From assembly GCA_963575745.1 (NCBI GenBank), contig CAUYUJ010002703.1:115001-179000 (forward strand): a stretch of 64,000 nucleotides of DNA. Reading direction: 5' to 3'. Position 1 is the first letter of the stretch. Each line of letters begins with the position of its first letter. This document shows positions 9,501 through 20,099 of this stretch, one piece after another. The notes beneath the pieces were generated by a model that was given only the letters and a program-made list of their open reading frames with translations, was not told where the DNA came from and made no database searches. Made by a program: the position numbers and the translations under genes. This DNA comes from Prorocentrum cordatum (Eukaryota > Sar > Dinophyceae > Prorocentrales > Prorocentraceae).

Positions 9501-10492
9501 AGAGGCGGGTGGCTGCACGCAGATGCCGAGCTCGGCGTCCACGGTAGGACGCTGCCGCCCGTGGATTGGGTCACATGGCCAGAGCAAGGAGTCGCGTGAA
9601 CCATGTCCAAGTCACGCGCGGGCTGGCTGCTTCGGAGCGACGCGTGTGCCAGCTCAGCGCTGGGTCCCCGAGAAGGCTGTCTGGGCGACATCGGTTCTTA
9701 CTGGGCGATGCCTCTTCTTGCTTCCTCAGAGAGAGGGGCCCGGCACGCCACTGGCAGAGAGAGGGGCCCGGCACGCCGCTGGCAGCCAGTGGTGTGATCT
9801 CGATTAGCCTGGAACGAGCATAAGCAATCGGGCCCCAGTTTACGCAAGCACGTCTGCTATGTTGAACTGGCTGGTATGGGGCGGCTCCCACCATATGAGT
9901 GGAATTGAAATATGATGCATGCATAGCGGGGATGGGGGCTCCCTCCCATCCGCGCCTGCGGGGGCCATGGCATGCAAGCACGATCGTGCTCAGTATCATG
10001 CTATTGTTCCTTATCCTCATCCTGCATCTCCTTCTCCTCATCAGCATCCTGTTGCTGCTCATCATATTCGTCGTCCGCTTCTGCCCCCATTACATTCTGC
10101 TGGTGCCTCCCCCCATCTCGCGCCGCCACATGAAGGGTCTGGGGGGAGCGGCGGGGGGGGGGGGACGAAGAGGAATGGGGAGGATTTCAGGGAAAGAGGG
10201 AAACGGAAGCAAAGGCGAGCAGGAGAGGCGAACGCCGAGGGAGGAGGAACATAGGGAGTGGGTAAGCCACAGCATACCGACACCGACGCTCCCTGGACCT
10301 CTCCCAGAGCGCCTTCGGATAAGACGTTCGAGGCGAACCCAGCCGGGCCGACGAGGGCCTCCCCAGAGAGGCCCCCCAGACCGAAAACGGTGGAAGGGCA
10401 GCAGTATTGCTACTTCTCCCTTCTCTGGAAAACTCTGAGATCCGACGGCACGAACAATTAGAGCATCGCAAACACACAACACGAGCGGAGCC
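9501..10492. other. No gene; short direct repeat and second R2 copy
   Basis: A direct repeat with AGAGAGGGGCCCGGCACGCC lies at about 9731 and 9758. The second copy of dispersed repeat R2 lies at about 10285-10400. No supported gene. Confidence 0.45.
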
Positions 10493-11578
10493 CTAGACTG
10501 CATCTTTCTGCGCAATTGTTCGAGGCAGGCCTCGATCTGAGAGGGCCTTGGGGACCCGAAGCCAAGCGAAACCGCTCGGATCGAACAAGTAGAGACGCCG
10601 GGACCTCAGGGTGGGGAGGGGGGAGGGCGTGGAGGACGAGCGCATGATCTCACGCAGCTTCAGTGCGGCGAAATGACCTTCGCACGCCTCCAGGACGCGC
10701 GGCGCGGCAGCCCCCCAAATCCCGAGACGGTCGCTGCAGATGGAAGGGAGCGCACCGCTGAGACGGGTACGCAGCTTGTGGCAGCCTTTTGAGCGCAAGG
10801 GCGAGCAGCGGCAGGCCGCGCTCCCGAGAGGGGTCCCCTGCATACTCGTGCTCTGCACCCAAGCCTGTGACTCTAGACGGACGCTGGTCGAAGAGAGGAG
10901 GCAGGAACGGGGGAAGGGCAAGGAGGCGCAGCAGGCGAGGACGGGCGAGGTAATGAGACATGAGAGATCGGATTCGCCGCCCCTCGCACTGGAAACACAC
11001 ACCCTTGCTGGCCAATGGTATGCACCCTGTGGGTGGTGATCCACCCGTCCGCCAGGATCGAAGGACAGACCAGAAGACAGCTGGGCGAGTCTTGCGCAGG
11101 ACAACTTCAGCGACAAATCCAGCGAGGGGCCAGGGGCGGAACGCTCGATCCTGGAGACCAAGCGCTGAGAGACGCTTCTGCAGCGTGAAGTGCAACTGGT
11201 CGGGACACAGAGCTCTCGAAGGACGAGGGACTGATGGTGAGGAGAGGGCCTCTTGGGCCGTCTTTGAGCGCCGGCACGCCGAACAGGGGAGAACGCCCAA
11301 ATCCTGCAACACCGTCGCAAAGTCAAGGATCGTTGCCTCTTGAGGCCCTCTGGGGAGGCCTCTCGTGGCGTCTTGGCGGCCTCTGAGGCAATCTCCTCGA
11401 GGCCCTGGGACACAGCAGGGCGCCGCAGAGGTCCGAGGGCCGGCGGCCCTCGCCACAGGGCCGCGGCGAGGAGGCTCTCGGAGGAGGGCAGGGGCACCGA
11501 TGTACAGTCGACAGGTATCATCAGGACGCACGATGCAGTAGGAGCCCGACCACAAGACACCTTCCACAAGAAACCCAA
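10493..11578 (-). CDS. Long open frame of unknown meaning (possible decayed gene)
   Basis: Two overlapping minus-strand frames stay open for 361 and 305 codons in sequence that is not low-complexity, which is unusual here. The 305-codon frame (10650-11567) is the more protein-like: it has CSACRRSK near residue 96, a hydrophobic stretch around LLRLLALPPFLPPLF and CFQCEGRR (C-x2-C). I recognise no family. The 5' end of both frames runs into dispersed repeat R1, so the starts are not natural. It could be chance in GC-rich DNA. Confidence 0.2.
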   Translation of the reverse strand: MGFLWKVSCGRAPTASCVLMIPVDCTSVPLPSSESLLAAALWRGPPALGPLRRPAVSQGLEEIASEAAKTPREASPEGLKRQRSLTLRRCCRIWAFSPVRRAGAQRRPKRPSPHHQSLVLRELCVPTSCTSRCRSVSQRLVSRIERSAPGPSLDLSLKLSCARLAQLSSGLSFDPGGRVDHHPQGAYHWPARVCVSSARGGESDLSCLITSPVLACCASLPFPRSCLLSSTSVRLESQAWVQSTSMQGTPLGSAACRCSPLRSKGCHKLRTRLSGALPSICSDRLGIWGAAAPRVLEACEGHFAALKLREIMRSSSTPSPLPTLRSRRLYLFDPSGFAWLRVPKALSDRGLPRTIAQKDAV

Positions 11579-11711
11579 CCCCGAGACCCCAGGACGTCCA
11601 TGGATTTATGGGTTGGGAATGTCACGCTTTCGATAGCAAAAAACAATCAAAAGCCAAGCAACCCAGGGCACCCTTGAGGCAAGCAGGGGGTTTCTTGGCA
11701 TGGGTCTCCAC
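11540..11711. repeat. Dispersed repeat R1, copy 1
   Basis: It contains CACAAGAAACCCAACCC, CCCAGGACGTCCAT, CACGCTTTCGATAGC and GGCAAGCAGGGGGTTTCTTG, in the same order as at 27594 and 33019. It abuts a family B MITE, as copy 3 does. Confidence 0.8.
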
Positions 11712-11857
11712 TGTAAGGATGCAAGGGCCTTGGAAGGCAGTTTCCAAGCTTTTCGAGCGGGGCCCGGCCAACGAAAGTGGCCAAGGGTGGACTGAGGAGG
11801 CGAGGGTGCAAGGGCACCTTGGGAAAATTGCCCAGCCTTCCTGTGCGAGTGGACTGT
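11710..11857. mobile_element. MITE-like element, family B, 5'-truncated copy
   Basis: The interior (AAGGATGCAAGGGCCTTGG, CGAGCGGGGCCCGGCCAACG) and right end (GCGAGTGGACTGT) match the family B copies at 31035, 32836 and 36226. The left inverted repeat is mostly missing, leaving only ACTGTAAGGATGC. Confidence 0.65.
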
Positions 11858-12110
11858 GCCGCTACCCTTGCCTCCGCAGAGAAAACCTCGTCGCCAGGGC
11901 CGGACTCGACCCGTAATTCTGACCGGCGCCCCGAGGGGGAAAATGTGCCGATGCCGTTGCCATTCCCTCGTTTTCGATATCTGTTGGGGGTATCGTGGGA
12001 GGCCCTTGTCGTCACGGCCAGAATGCACCACGGGAGAGGTCCAGGATGTAGAATGTTTTACGCTACCCTTGCCTCCCCAGAGGACCTCGGACTCGCCCCA
12101 GAATTTTGGC
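11858..12110. repeat. Direct duplication of a CTACCCTTGCCTCC block
   Basis: GCTACCCTTGCCTCCGCAGA at about 11861 and GCTACCCTTGCCTCCCCAGA at about 12060 start two related segments, each followed by GGACTCG and a TTCTG- or TTTTGGCC-containing tail. Confidence 0.55.
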
Positions 12111-12351
12111 CAGAATTGGCAAACGAACAAGACACCCGCACTCGTAGGGGATCTGGAGGGAGGAGGACTGGCTATGGGTATGGGTGCGGGTTGTCGGACC
12201 CTGGGGGGGCTCCCGTTCGCCCCCATCCGACAACACGCACCCCCAGCCGACCCCCTCCGCCCCCCGCATGGGTGGGTGTGTGTTGCTCTTTCGTCAAGAA
12301 CGCACAACGGGTGCGGTCCAGGGAGTGGAATGTTTTACGGTCGGGAGCTTG

Positions 12352-12537
12352 TGCACAGCGTGTCGCGGCGGCGGCCCCGGCGACACGCTATGCCTTGCAA
12401 GCGGATGGCGTGTCGCTCCGCTCCGCGGGGCGAGAGACTGGGAACAGCTCGGGACGCTGACGCATGGGACTGGGGACGTGGATAGCATGTCGCGCCCGAG
12501 CGCGGTGGGCCAGAACCAGCGGAGCGACACGCTGCGC
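12352..12537. mobile_element. MITE-like element, family E, copy 1
   Basis: The termini are inverted repeats with CAGCGTGTCGC; the right arm reads gcgacacgctg. Length is about 186 bp. The interior matches 30529-30712 throughout (CTTGCAAGCGG, TCCGCGGGGCG, CGGTGGGCCAGAACC). No coding capacity. Confidence 0.7.
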
Positions 12538-13529
12538 AAATCAAATCCCTGACCGTGTGTCTTAGCCTCCGCAAAGACAACGAGGAGAGGGTCCGGAGGG
12601 GAAGGGGCCCCTAGCTCCTCCGCAGTGCTGCGCCCCCGCAGGCTCTGCCCGGGCCCAGGGACCCGCAGCAAAAACGGGCGTCTGTATGGAAACGCCCCAG
12701 GGCCCAAGGTCCAGGACCCCTCCCTCAGGACGCACTCCTTTCCCGTGCGGCAGCCAAAGCGCCCTCCTGGATCCGAGGCGTGCGGAGCGCAAGCATCCGC
12801 ACGCGCGCGTGGGCAGAACTGCACGCAGTACGCTGAGCCCGTTGAAACAACTGGCGCCGAGCCAAAAACAGCGACGCGAGGCGGTTGCACGCGGCCTTGT
12901 TGTCACCACGCCACCATTGTCAGGACTGAGGCTGCTCCTCCTCTTCCTTCTCCTCCTCCCCCTCCTTCATTCCCTCCTCCTCTTCCTGCTGGTCCTTCTC
13001 CTCATCGTACTGCAGCGGCCACAACATAGACACTCCTGCTCATTCAGGCACTTCTCATGTTCCAGATCATCTTCCCCAGTCTCCTTCTCAACCTCTTCCC
13101 ACCCACCCTCCCGCACCCCTTGTGTTCACCGTCCTCATCGTCCCCCTCCTCCTCCTCCGGAAACCTCCGTAGACACATCGGAAGCCCCCCTAAGACCCAC
13201 AACAAAACTATTTCGCCCGTGTGGGGGAGAACTGCAATCTACAGAGCATATCGATCGTGGGGTGTATCATTCCTTGACTACAACACGTTCAAGCCAGCCG
13301 TGGAGTATCAGTCGTAGTCTCCACCACCCCCGGCGGAGCTTTTAGCTGCCCTGAACTTCCTCCCCCACGTCCCTCCACCCTCTCATTCCTCCTTCTATCC
13401 CCATGGAATTTCCTTGTAGAGAACTGCTCCCTGTCGCACCCCCAGATTTGTCGCTAAGGCGGGCCAGGCGTTTCGCCTGAGCCTTCCTCACCATATATGC
13501 TGAACCTTGACAGTCGCAACACACATTAG
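12538..13529. other. No gene recognised; TCC-rich patch
   Basis: A plus-strand frame spans much of this stretch, but its product is Ser/Pro/Leu-rich with no motif. 12925-13025 is TCC-rich. No other structure seen. Confidence 0.4.
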
Positions 13530-14280
13530 GATGGATGGGGGTGTTTGCGATGTGGGGCTGTCTCCTCAGCGCCGCGCGTACTCGCCATGAAAACTTGCAG
13601 TCCTTCCACAGATGGAGCATTGGTCGTCATCAGCATGAGGCTCTGGCATTAGGGCCGCGCACATCAGCTGAAACATCTTGCGACAATTACGAGGATGCAG
13701 CACAGGTCGTTTTCGATATGGGGATTTCGTCAAAGCGCCGTGCACATTCGTCCTAAACGCTTGCAATAGTTAAGGGTACACGTGTCTTGAAATACTGAAG
13801 GGCTCTCGTCCTAGCGCCGGGGAAGTTCTTGCAACCTTTGCAAGGATGGAGAACGCTTCCTTTTCAACATGGGGTTCGCGCCTTGGCCTCTTGAATTGTG
13901 GAGGTCGGTTTACTCTCAAACAACTATCGTTTGATACCTCCTTTGCCATCGGAGGCCACCAGCTCTAACTATGTTGCAGCTGCACGGATGGAAGGAGGAT
14001 GACGTTCGAAATGGAGCTCATGCCTGATATGCCATGACCATGCGTCGAACGTGCAACCGTCTGCAATAGCTCCAGGATGGGGGCGGTCCTTTTCAACGGG
14101 AAGGTCATGTATGACCATACGTTCTCGCAGTCCTGACTTCGCGCTGGAAGCATCCAGCACAGCTCTTGTTCTAAACGAAGCGGGACCCTCGCCTGAATGG
14201 CAGGCCCAAATTATGCTGGCCTTTGAGCGGAGGCGCTTCTGGTAGTGTAAAGGCAGGCTTGTGAACAAAATGTGAGGAGG
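13530..14280. repeat. Highly diverged 84-bp-type array
   Basis: Blocks such as GCCGCGC-ACAT, CTCTCG-CCTAGCGCCG, TTGCAA and GGATGGAG recur at roughly 80-95-bp spacing (for example AGCGCCGCGCGTACTCG near 13570 and AAGCGCCGTGCACATTCGTC near 13733). It looks like an older relative of the 8420-8830 array. Confidence 0.5.
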
Positions 14281-14444
14281 GGGCTTGGGACGGGAGTGTG
14301 CGCTGCACCTTCGCAAACACATGTTGGGTTTACTCCGGCCTTCCTCCCTCCCATCCTCCCCCACTCCTTCTCCCTGTACCCCCCCCCTCCTCCACTGCTC
14401 TTCCCTATGCTCGCCTACCTCCTCCTCCCCCTTGCGGTGGGCGC

Positions 14445-14750
14445 CGCGACGTGACAATGCAATCGTAAAGTCCGCTTCCCACCTCCCTCCTGATAATGCA
14501 ATCATGCATTCTGCTCCCCCTCCTGATAATGCAATCAGAAATTCTGTTTCCCCCTCTTGACAATGCAATTCAAACATATATGTTCCCCTCCTGACGATGC
14601 AATAAAAATGTATTCTTCCCACCCTCCTGACAATGCAAGCATAAACTCTGCTTCGCCCTCCTGACAACGCAATAACAAAGTATGCCGCCCCTCCTTTTGA
14701 CAATGCAATGATAAATTCTGCTCCAACCCCCTTCCGACGATGCAACAGGT
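14445..14750. repeat. About 40-bp tandem repeat, 7-8 units
   Basis: The core CTCCTGACAATGCAAT (with GATAATGCAATC and similar variants) recurs about every 35-45 bp, followed by an A/T-rich stretch and TTCTGCTTCCCC-like sequence. Minus-strand translation repeats an IALSGG motif, but unit lengths vary, so I do not call a gene. Confidence 0.85.
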
Positions 14751-14839
14751 AATCCATCAACTCCGCGGCCCCTCTTGGGAAGCGTGACTTCGCAATGCCC
14801 CACTGCGCCCTGGTTCGCAAGTCTCGCACGCAGCTGCGT

Positions 14840-15100
14840 CCTCCTCCCCTGCTGCCCGTGCGTCCCCCCGTCCTCCTCCTCCCCCGTCGCCTTCTCACCC
14901 CCCCTCCTCCTCTTTTTCTTCGTCGTCGTCGTCCTCCTCCATGTCCTCGTCCTCCTCCTACTGTTTCTCCTCCTCCTCTTCTTCCTCTTCCCCTCCCTTT
15001 TCTCCTCCTCGTCCTCCTCCTTCTCTTCATCCTTTTCCCCTCTCCTCCTCTTCCCCCTCCTCCTTCTATTCGTATTATTAATTCTCCTGCGCCACAAACT
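14840..15100. repeat. TCC-rich tract
   Basis: Interrupted TCC/CTC repeats with TCG (cgtcgtcgtcg near 14928). It lies beyond the 3' end of the minus-strand LINE. Confidence 0.8.
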
Positions 15101-15503
15101 GAAGCGAACCGACGAGTTTACTCCCCGCGCCTTAAAAGGAGGGGGTCCAGCGGGAGACACCTCCCCTGACCCCAAGTCCCTCCTCTTCCGTGGTTCTTCA
15201 CGGGACCCCGCTTCGCGGGAAACAACAAACAACGAACGTCTGGCCAACCGTATACGAAAAGCACTCGACCCCGTCTCCTGGCTACAACGGCAGACGAACC
15301 CGACGGCAGTCGTCGGCCCAGCAGTCGACAGATGGGAGAAGGTGGAGCCCCTTCAGGTCATTTCGGAGTCTGGCCAGAATGCAACCTTTTGGGCATTTCT
15401 ACAACATTAAGCTTCTTCAGTGTGAGTCGTCATTCTTTGTTGAGGCTCTTCTCACAAGGCTCAGACAATTCCATAAACCTCTTGGCCTATGGCCGCATAC
15501 ATC

Positions 15504-15722
15504 CTACATAACCAAAATCCACGAGAAATTGCCCAACGTGTGAGAGCTATGGACTTGGAAGGGTCGCTTCTCGCACTCCTGCTGGCAAACAAATATTAAA
15601 CCCGCCTTGGAGATGACCCGGAGGCAAGCTCGACATTTGAAGCCCTTGGGAGCTTCCTTCAGAGAGTGCGAAGTGGTTCGTGCCGCTGCAACTCGCTTTT
15701 CAGCCAAGGCCTTGGAATGCAA
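15504..15722 (-). pseudogene. LINE C-terminal Cys-rich tail
   Basis: The 72-residue frame has KGFKCRACLRVISKAG (C-x2-C) and a second Cys pair (FVCQQECEK), suggesting a zinc-knuckle-like tail after RNase H. In many LINEs such a tail binds nucleic acid. It follows the RNase H segment directly on the minus strand. Confidence 0.45.
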
Positions 15723-15754
15723 CTTCGTTCTGGCTGCAACGTCTCACTTCAAGG

Positions 15755-16456
15755 TCAGCCTCTCGCACTTGAAAGACTAGGGAGTAGGGCGGCCCAGCTT
15801 CCTCGGCGAATTGCCAGCCAGCTGTCTGCAGCGGCATTGGCCGCCCAACCGGCGGTCGAGATGCTGCGGCCCACTTCGTGTTCCGAAAGATGGCCCTTCA
15901 CCTTGCGGAACACCACATTTCCTTGATGAGCATCTTGGGCCGCCCAAAATTCTCGCCCCCAATCTGAGTTGGAAGAGTGGGTGGCGTTTCTGCCATTGTG
16001 GGTCCCTCGGGTAACGCAGCTGGCATCCACAACCACCGTGGCGTCACCTTGGGTCTTTTGCGCAAATCTAACACAAGCTTCTGTCTGCCTCGGGCCTGCA
16101 ATGCTTCCCCGCAAAGATGTTTCCATCTCTCCTCTGACGTAGACGGCGAAAGACCATCCAACCCTTCTCAAGCGAGCATCCCTCGAGCGTTCCCCTCCAG
16201 AGCCACCTGTGCCTGCAGTGACCTCTGGCGGGAGCTGCAATTCGCCTTCGGTGGGCCAGTCTCCTTCAAAAACCGTTTCTTCGGTAGGGGGCGGGATGTC
16301 CGCCCCAGCCATGGTCCATGACGTGCGGACCAGGCCTCGTGACCAGAAACACGGGTAGGTTTCGGCTCCCACCCTGACCTGAGCACAGAGGGCGCCATCT
16401 ACTTCCAGCTCTGGAATGTCGGCGCTGGCTGGGCATTCCCAGAATTGACGATACAT
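15755..16456 (-). pseudogene. LINE RNase H domain, catalytically broken
   Basis: The 233-residue frame holds an RNase H fold. Residues 80-105 give TAGTGGSGG then LRRVGWSFAVYV (strands 1 and 2), GPRQTEACVR at 121-130 (helix A region), VVVDASCV at 141-148, VVFRKVKGHLSEHEV at 181-195 and WAANAAADSWLA at 204-215. RNase H normally uses Asp-Glu-Asp-Asp. Here the first Asp (TDGSGG in the family) is Gly and the helix A Glu cannot be placed, while the third (D144) and fourth (D211) remain. It would degrade the RNA strand of RNA-DNA hybrids during retrotransposition, but this copy should be inactive. The first 75 residues are probably linker between reverse transcriptase and RNase H. Confidence 0.85.
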
Positions 16457-16559
16457 CGATTCTTCTGCTACTTTACATCTTGGGCAAACCGGGGAACCTC
16501 ATCGAGCATTCTCAAACCGTCGCTGCGAAGGCCCCAAGGCCCCCTGGCTGACCATCTGT

Positions 16560-17860
16560 AGAACAGCAGCTAAATGTATAAACCGTTCCTTCGCAAGCTT
16601 TTCAAGCGGGCGCAATTCACAATCAAATCAACCCCAAACTCGGCTCCAGCCCCCTCAACGCGATTACTCGCTTGGGCCCACAAGCTCTGCCCCAGGGAGA
16701 ACGCCACTGCGTAGTTCGGCAGGCCTGGCTCATTGGGACCTTCAAAATTGAGTTTCTCCCCGCACGAAATGGTCCATTCCCCTGGCGAAGTGGGTGTCCA
16801 CCTCATGTCTAAGAGGATTGCCTGGACTGCAGCCAGGTGCCCACGCACGCGTTGCCAACGGTTCTCTACGGTCAGCAACTTCAAATGGTTTCCCCCCCAA
16901 GCGTGGTCGATGGCATCGCGCCGCTCGGAAGTCCTAGGCGGTGTTCCTGCCAGGCTAAAAATAAAACTCAAGTGGCCCCCAAATCATGTGATCGCTTTTC
17001 TTGCCTAAACTAATCCAAATGGCGGTTGTCGCACAACCTCCAGTCCATGTGCTACCACAGATAGAGGAAACCTGGGCTCGGAGCTTATTTATAATAAATG
17101 TCAAAGTGGGCGCAAGACTCATGGCAACGGACCCCCAGGCAACTTGAGGCTTGTGCCTCGTTAAACTGAGCTTCTTAGCCCCTTTGTCGAGCCGCCCGAG
17201 AAACCGAGTCAGTTTGGCTCTCTGAGAGCCTTTATTCTTAACAACCATTACGTCCTCGCACCACTGCTGACGTCGATGCCAAGATCTCGCGCTCTGACCT
17301 CCACCCGGGCTGGCAGGTGTAGCTCCGCGACTCGTTTCCGCGGCGCTGCACGTAGCTCCGGGGGGGGGGGGGGGGCGACCGACTTCTTGGAGATGCGGAA
17401 ACGCTTGCTCTGCATGCTGCTGACCAGGTTTGCAGCCGCCGCTAGGCCCAGCTCGGGCACCACATTGTGACTGCCGGTGTTGAGTGAGCCAAGTCAACCA
17501 CCCAGCTGCCAATCTGATTATGTGGAGGAGGAAAACGGTGCGGATGTCGTCCAGCAAGTCTCATTGTTACATCCTCGGCCAAGCTAGACTCTGCATGCAG
17601 CCAGCGATGATGGAGTTAGTTGGCAGGGTGCTGTCAGACAGGATGCGACTCACTGCAAGCCATCGATCTGCTAGGTGCTGAAGCAGCGCTGAATAGAAAG
17701 GCTCCGAAGGATATTGCAACGATTGAGCTAAGCCTGCTAGCGCGGCTGGTTGGATGAGATCGCGCAACTTTTCGGCGCCCGAGAGGAACTGGGCTCTGAC
17801 GGTGCCCAAGAGGCCGCAACTTTCAACTTTCAAGCGTCGCAAGACTGCCGCCCTCAAGGG
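16560..17860 (-). pseudogene. LINE reverse transcriptase remnants
   Basis: Reverse transcriptase pieces lie in three frames. 17567-17857 ends with SIIAGCMQSLAWPRM, like the segment before the catalytic strand. In a second frame near 17480-17515 the expected VDDLA catalytic motif reads VVDLA, so one catalytic Asp is lost. 17248-17463 gives LGLAAAANLVSSMQSKRF, RISKKSV and ARDLGIDVSSG, the palm-to-thumb region typical of dinoflagellate LINEs. 16955-17230 gives AKLTRFLGRLDKGAKKL and PQVAWGSVAM. A run of 14 G (17358-17371) falls in the middle and may cause one of the frame changes. Confidence 0.75.
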
Positions 17861-17999
17861 GCTGCTTCCTTTGACCGCCGAATCCCAGAAACCCGCTCTT
17901 TCTCTCTCCCAGGTCGTGACTTGCTGCTGCTTCCTGGGGGTGCTCCGCAGACGGTGAGGCCCTGGCGTAAGAGCGATGGGCCCATCTCCTCCTGGGCGT

Positions 18000-18015
18000 G
18001 CGTGTGTGTGTGTGT

Positions 18016-18053
<38 letters not shown>

Positions 18054-18106
18054 GTGTCTGTGTGTGTGTGCGCGTGTGTGTGTGTGTGTGTGTGTGTGCG
18101 TGTGTG

Positions 18107-18155
<49 letters not shown>

Positions 18156-18156
18156 G
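18000..18156. repeat. (GT)n microsatellite with G run
   Basis: About 150 bp of GT with scattered CGT interruptions, ending in a run of G. It interrupts the LINE between its endonuclease and reverse transcriptase parts. Confidence 0.95.
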
Positions 18157-18299
18157 GGGGGGGTTCGGGGTCATTGCAACAATATTGGCCAAGGCTCGTT
18201 GAGGCCGCGCTAGCTGTTCCTCTCCCCCCCGTAGTGCAACAGGGAGCTTTCGGCGGCCTTCAGGAGGTTGTGTTAACCATTCTCTCGGGTTCCACGGGC

Positions 18300-18960
18300 C
18301 CGCCCCCCCCCCCCCAGCCCCGCATGGGCCGCGAAGCATCTCGCCCCCTGGGCCATCTTCTCGAGGGTCAGCTCCGGGAGGAGGTTGTCGAGCTGCCCCC
18401 CCTGGTTCGTCGCCTAACTTGCCGCGGCCAGTCAGGGGAGTGGTCCTTCTGAGCGCCTACGGGGGCATTCCAGAGCGAGGCCCGCCGCTGGGCCTCGATG
18501 TCCACGATCTGCATGGGCTCGCCGACTTCGAGCCCATCAATGTCGACTTCCACTCCCAGGGGGGGGCTCGGGTTGTTCCCAGGCCCTGCTAAACCGACGG
18601 GCCCAACCAGCCCCTTTGGCGAGGCTCTACGGGGGGAACTTTTGAAACCCAGCGCTCCCCTCATTTATGGCAGCGAAGCTAACTTTGGCCAGGGCCTCCT
18701 TGGCCTTGCTTGAGAGGTCCCTGGCTTTCACTGGATCTGCGGGCAGCTCAGCGAGTCCTGCCCGCAGCTCTGCACCTGCGGATCGCACTGCCGCTGGAGC
18801 GTCTGCCAAGGCCGTGGTTGACTGCGGGTCCTGTGCCCGCGCTTGCAGCCGTTTGCAGATGACCCTCTCCTGGCCCCCCTTCATCTCCCCCTTATCCCGC
18901 TCCTTCTCATTGCCCCTCCTGCCGAGCACGAAAAGCTCCTGGGCCCTGGACCCGACCCCC
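18300..18960 (-). pseudogene. LINE linker region (no motif recognised)
   Basis: By position this is the ORF2 linker between endonuclease and reverse transcriptase. Minus-strand frames are open in pieces, but I recognise no motif. It is assigned only by context. Confidence 0.35.
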
Positions 18961-18997
18961 CCACCACCACCACCACCACCACCACCACCACCACCAC
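18960..18997. repeat. (CAC)n microsatellite
   Basis: About twelve CAC units inside the LINE. Confidence 0.95.
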
Positions 18998-19325
18998 GCG
19001 CGCACACAAGCAAGCAAACATCTCTCAAGGGCTCAAATTGTCCAGGAGGTCGACTCGCCGGAAGATCGGAATCCTTGAACTTTGACCCGGGGGCAATCTC
19101 CTCGACGAAATATCCCAACCTCCTCCCCGCACTGCTCAAGAGAAAAGCTTCTGCTCGCCGCGCAAAAACTTGCGCGCTGGTGACTCAAGCCGGCGCTGGT
19201 GGCCTCTGGCCAGACCGAGTAGTCTATCGGCGCCGTGGCCTCTACGTCTGCCTCGAAAGATGCGCATGGTGGCTCTGGCCCATAGGGCGGGAGACTAGGG
19301 GCCGGCCTGACCATCGCACTCGCAG

Positions 19326-19990
19326 TCATATTGTCGGCACTGCAGTGAAAGCTCCTCGGGCACCAATATGAGGTGACCCGGGCCCCTTCTCATCGAGATC
19401 AAATATGTCCAGGGTTGACAATTCCTCTGGACCAACTCCAAAAACTAGAATCCCGCCATTGCCGCTCGTGATCGCGATGGCCCCTGGTGATTTGTGAGTC
19501 GTGCCCCTGGCGAAGGTGACCCAACCTGCCTGCCCGAGGTCTTCTGGTGTCATATTCCAATCTCCCGTGATCACGATATGCTTAGTATTGGTTCTGAGGT
19601 ATCCTGCCTACTCCGCCAAGACGCATCCACTTGCGCCGTGGGCCCCTTCGCCATCATTGAGATATACAGCAACGCAAGTGATGTCCATGTTGTGCTGCCT
19701 GATAGTTCTGGCAACCCATTGTGTTCCGAAAAATTGAGGCTCACCATGTATATACTGCTTGCACGGGTACATAACACGAGAGCTGACGCAGGAACGGCAC
19801 GTCACCCATACTCCTGCGTGCCCCAATTGTCCTTCCAGCGCTGTAGGTATAGCAGGGCTGGCCGTGCACTTCCATCCCAACTTGCTGAGTTCCTTCTGTG
19901 CATCAAGAAGCCGTCCGTCCCTGAGGTGTCTACATTTCCATGTGTATCTGAATGTTCTGCATGTGCTCTACTGGATGTAGCGCAAGGCCG
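19326..19990 (-). pseudogene. LINE endonuclease (EEP/APE-type) domain remnants
   Basis: Two frames together give the domain. 19608-19880 reads LGHAGVWV, then FFGTQWVARTIRQH and ITCVAVYLND (strands of the exonuclease-endonuclease-phosphatase fold). 19326-19574 reads MITGDWNMTPEDLGQAGW, which contains the G-D-W-N metal-binding and catalytic motif. The enzyme nicks target DNA to prime reverse transcription. The C-terminal S-D-H motif was not found, and a frame change separates the two halves. An upstream piece at 19880-19990 (KCRHLRDGRLLDAQ, then KELSKLGW) fits the family's N-terminal part. Confidence 0.75.
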
Positions 19991-20099
19991 CATCTGTCCA
20001 TTTCGTAGAAAATTGCCCCATAAAAAGTTAAACTCTGGTTCTGGCCCATCGATGTGTCATCTGGATCCGTTGCCACCATACGCTCGCTGTTCTTACCCT

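Noticed and set aside
12625-13345. Plus-strand frame of 219 codons near 12.7-13.3 kb
   Set aside because: Ser/Pro/Arg/Leu-rich with no motif and partly over a TCC patch.
17850-18452. Cys/Val and Thr/His-rich frames of 150-160 codons
   Set aside because: They are translations of the (GT)n microsatellite inside the LINE.
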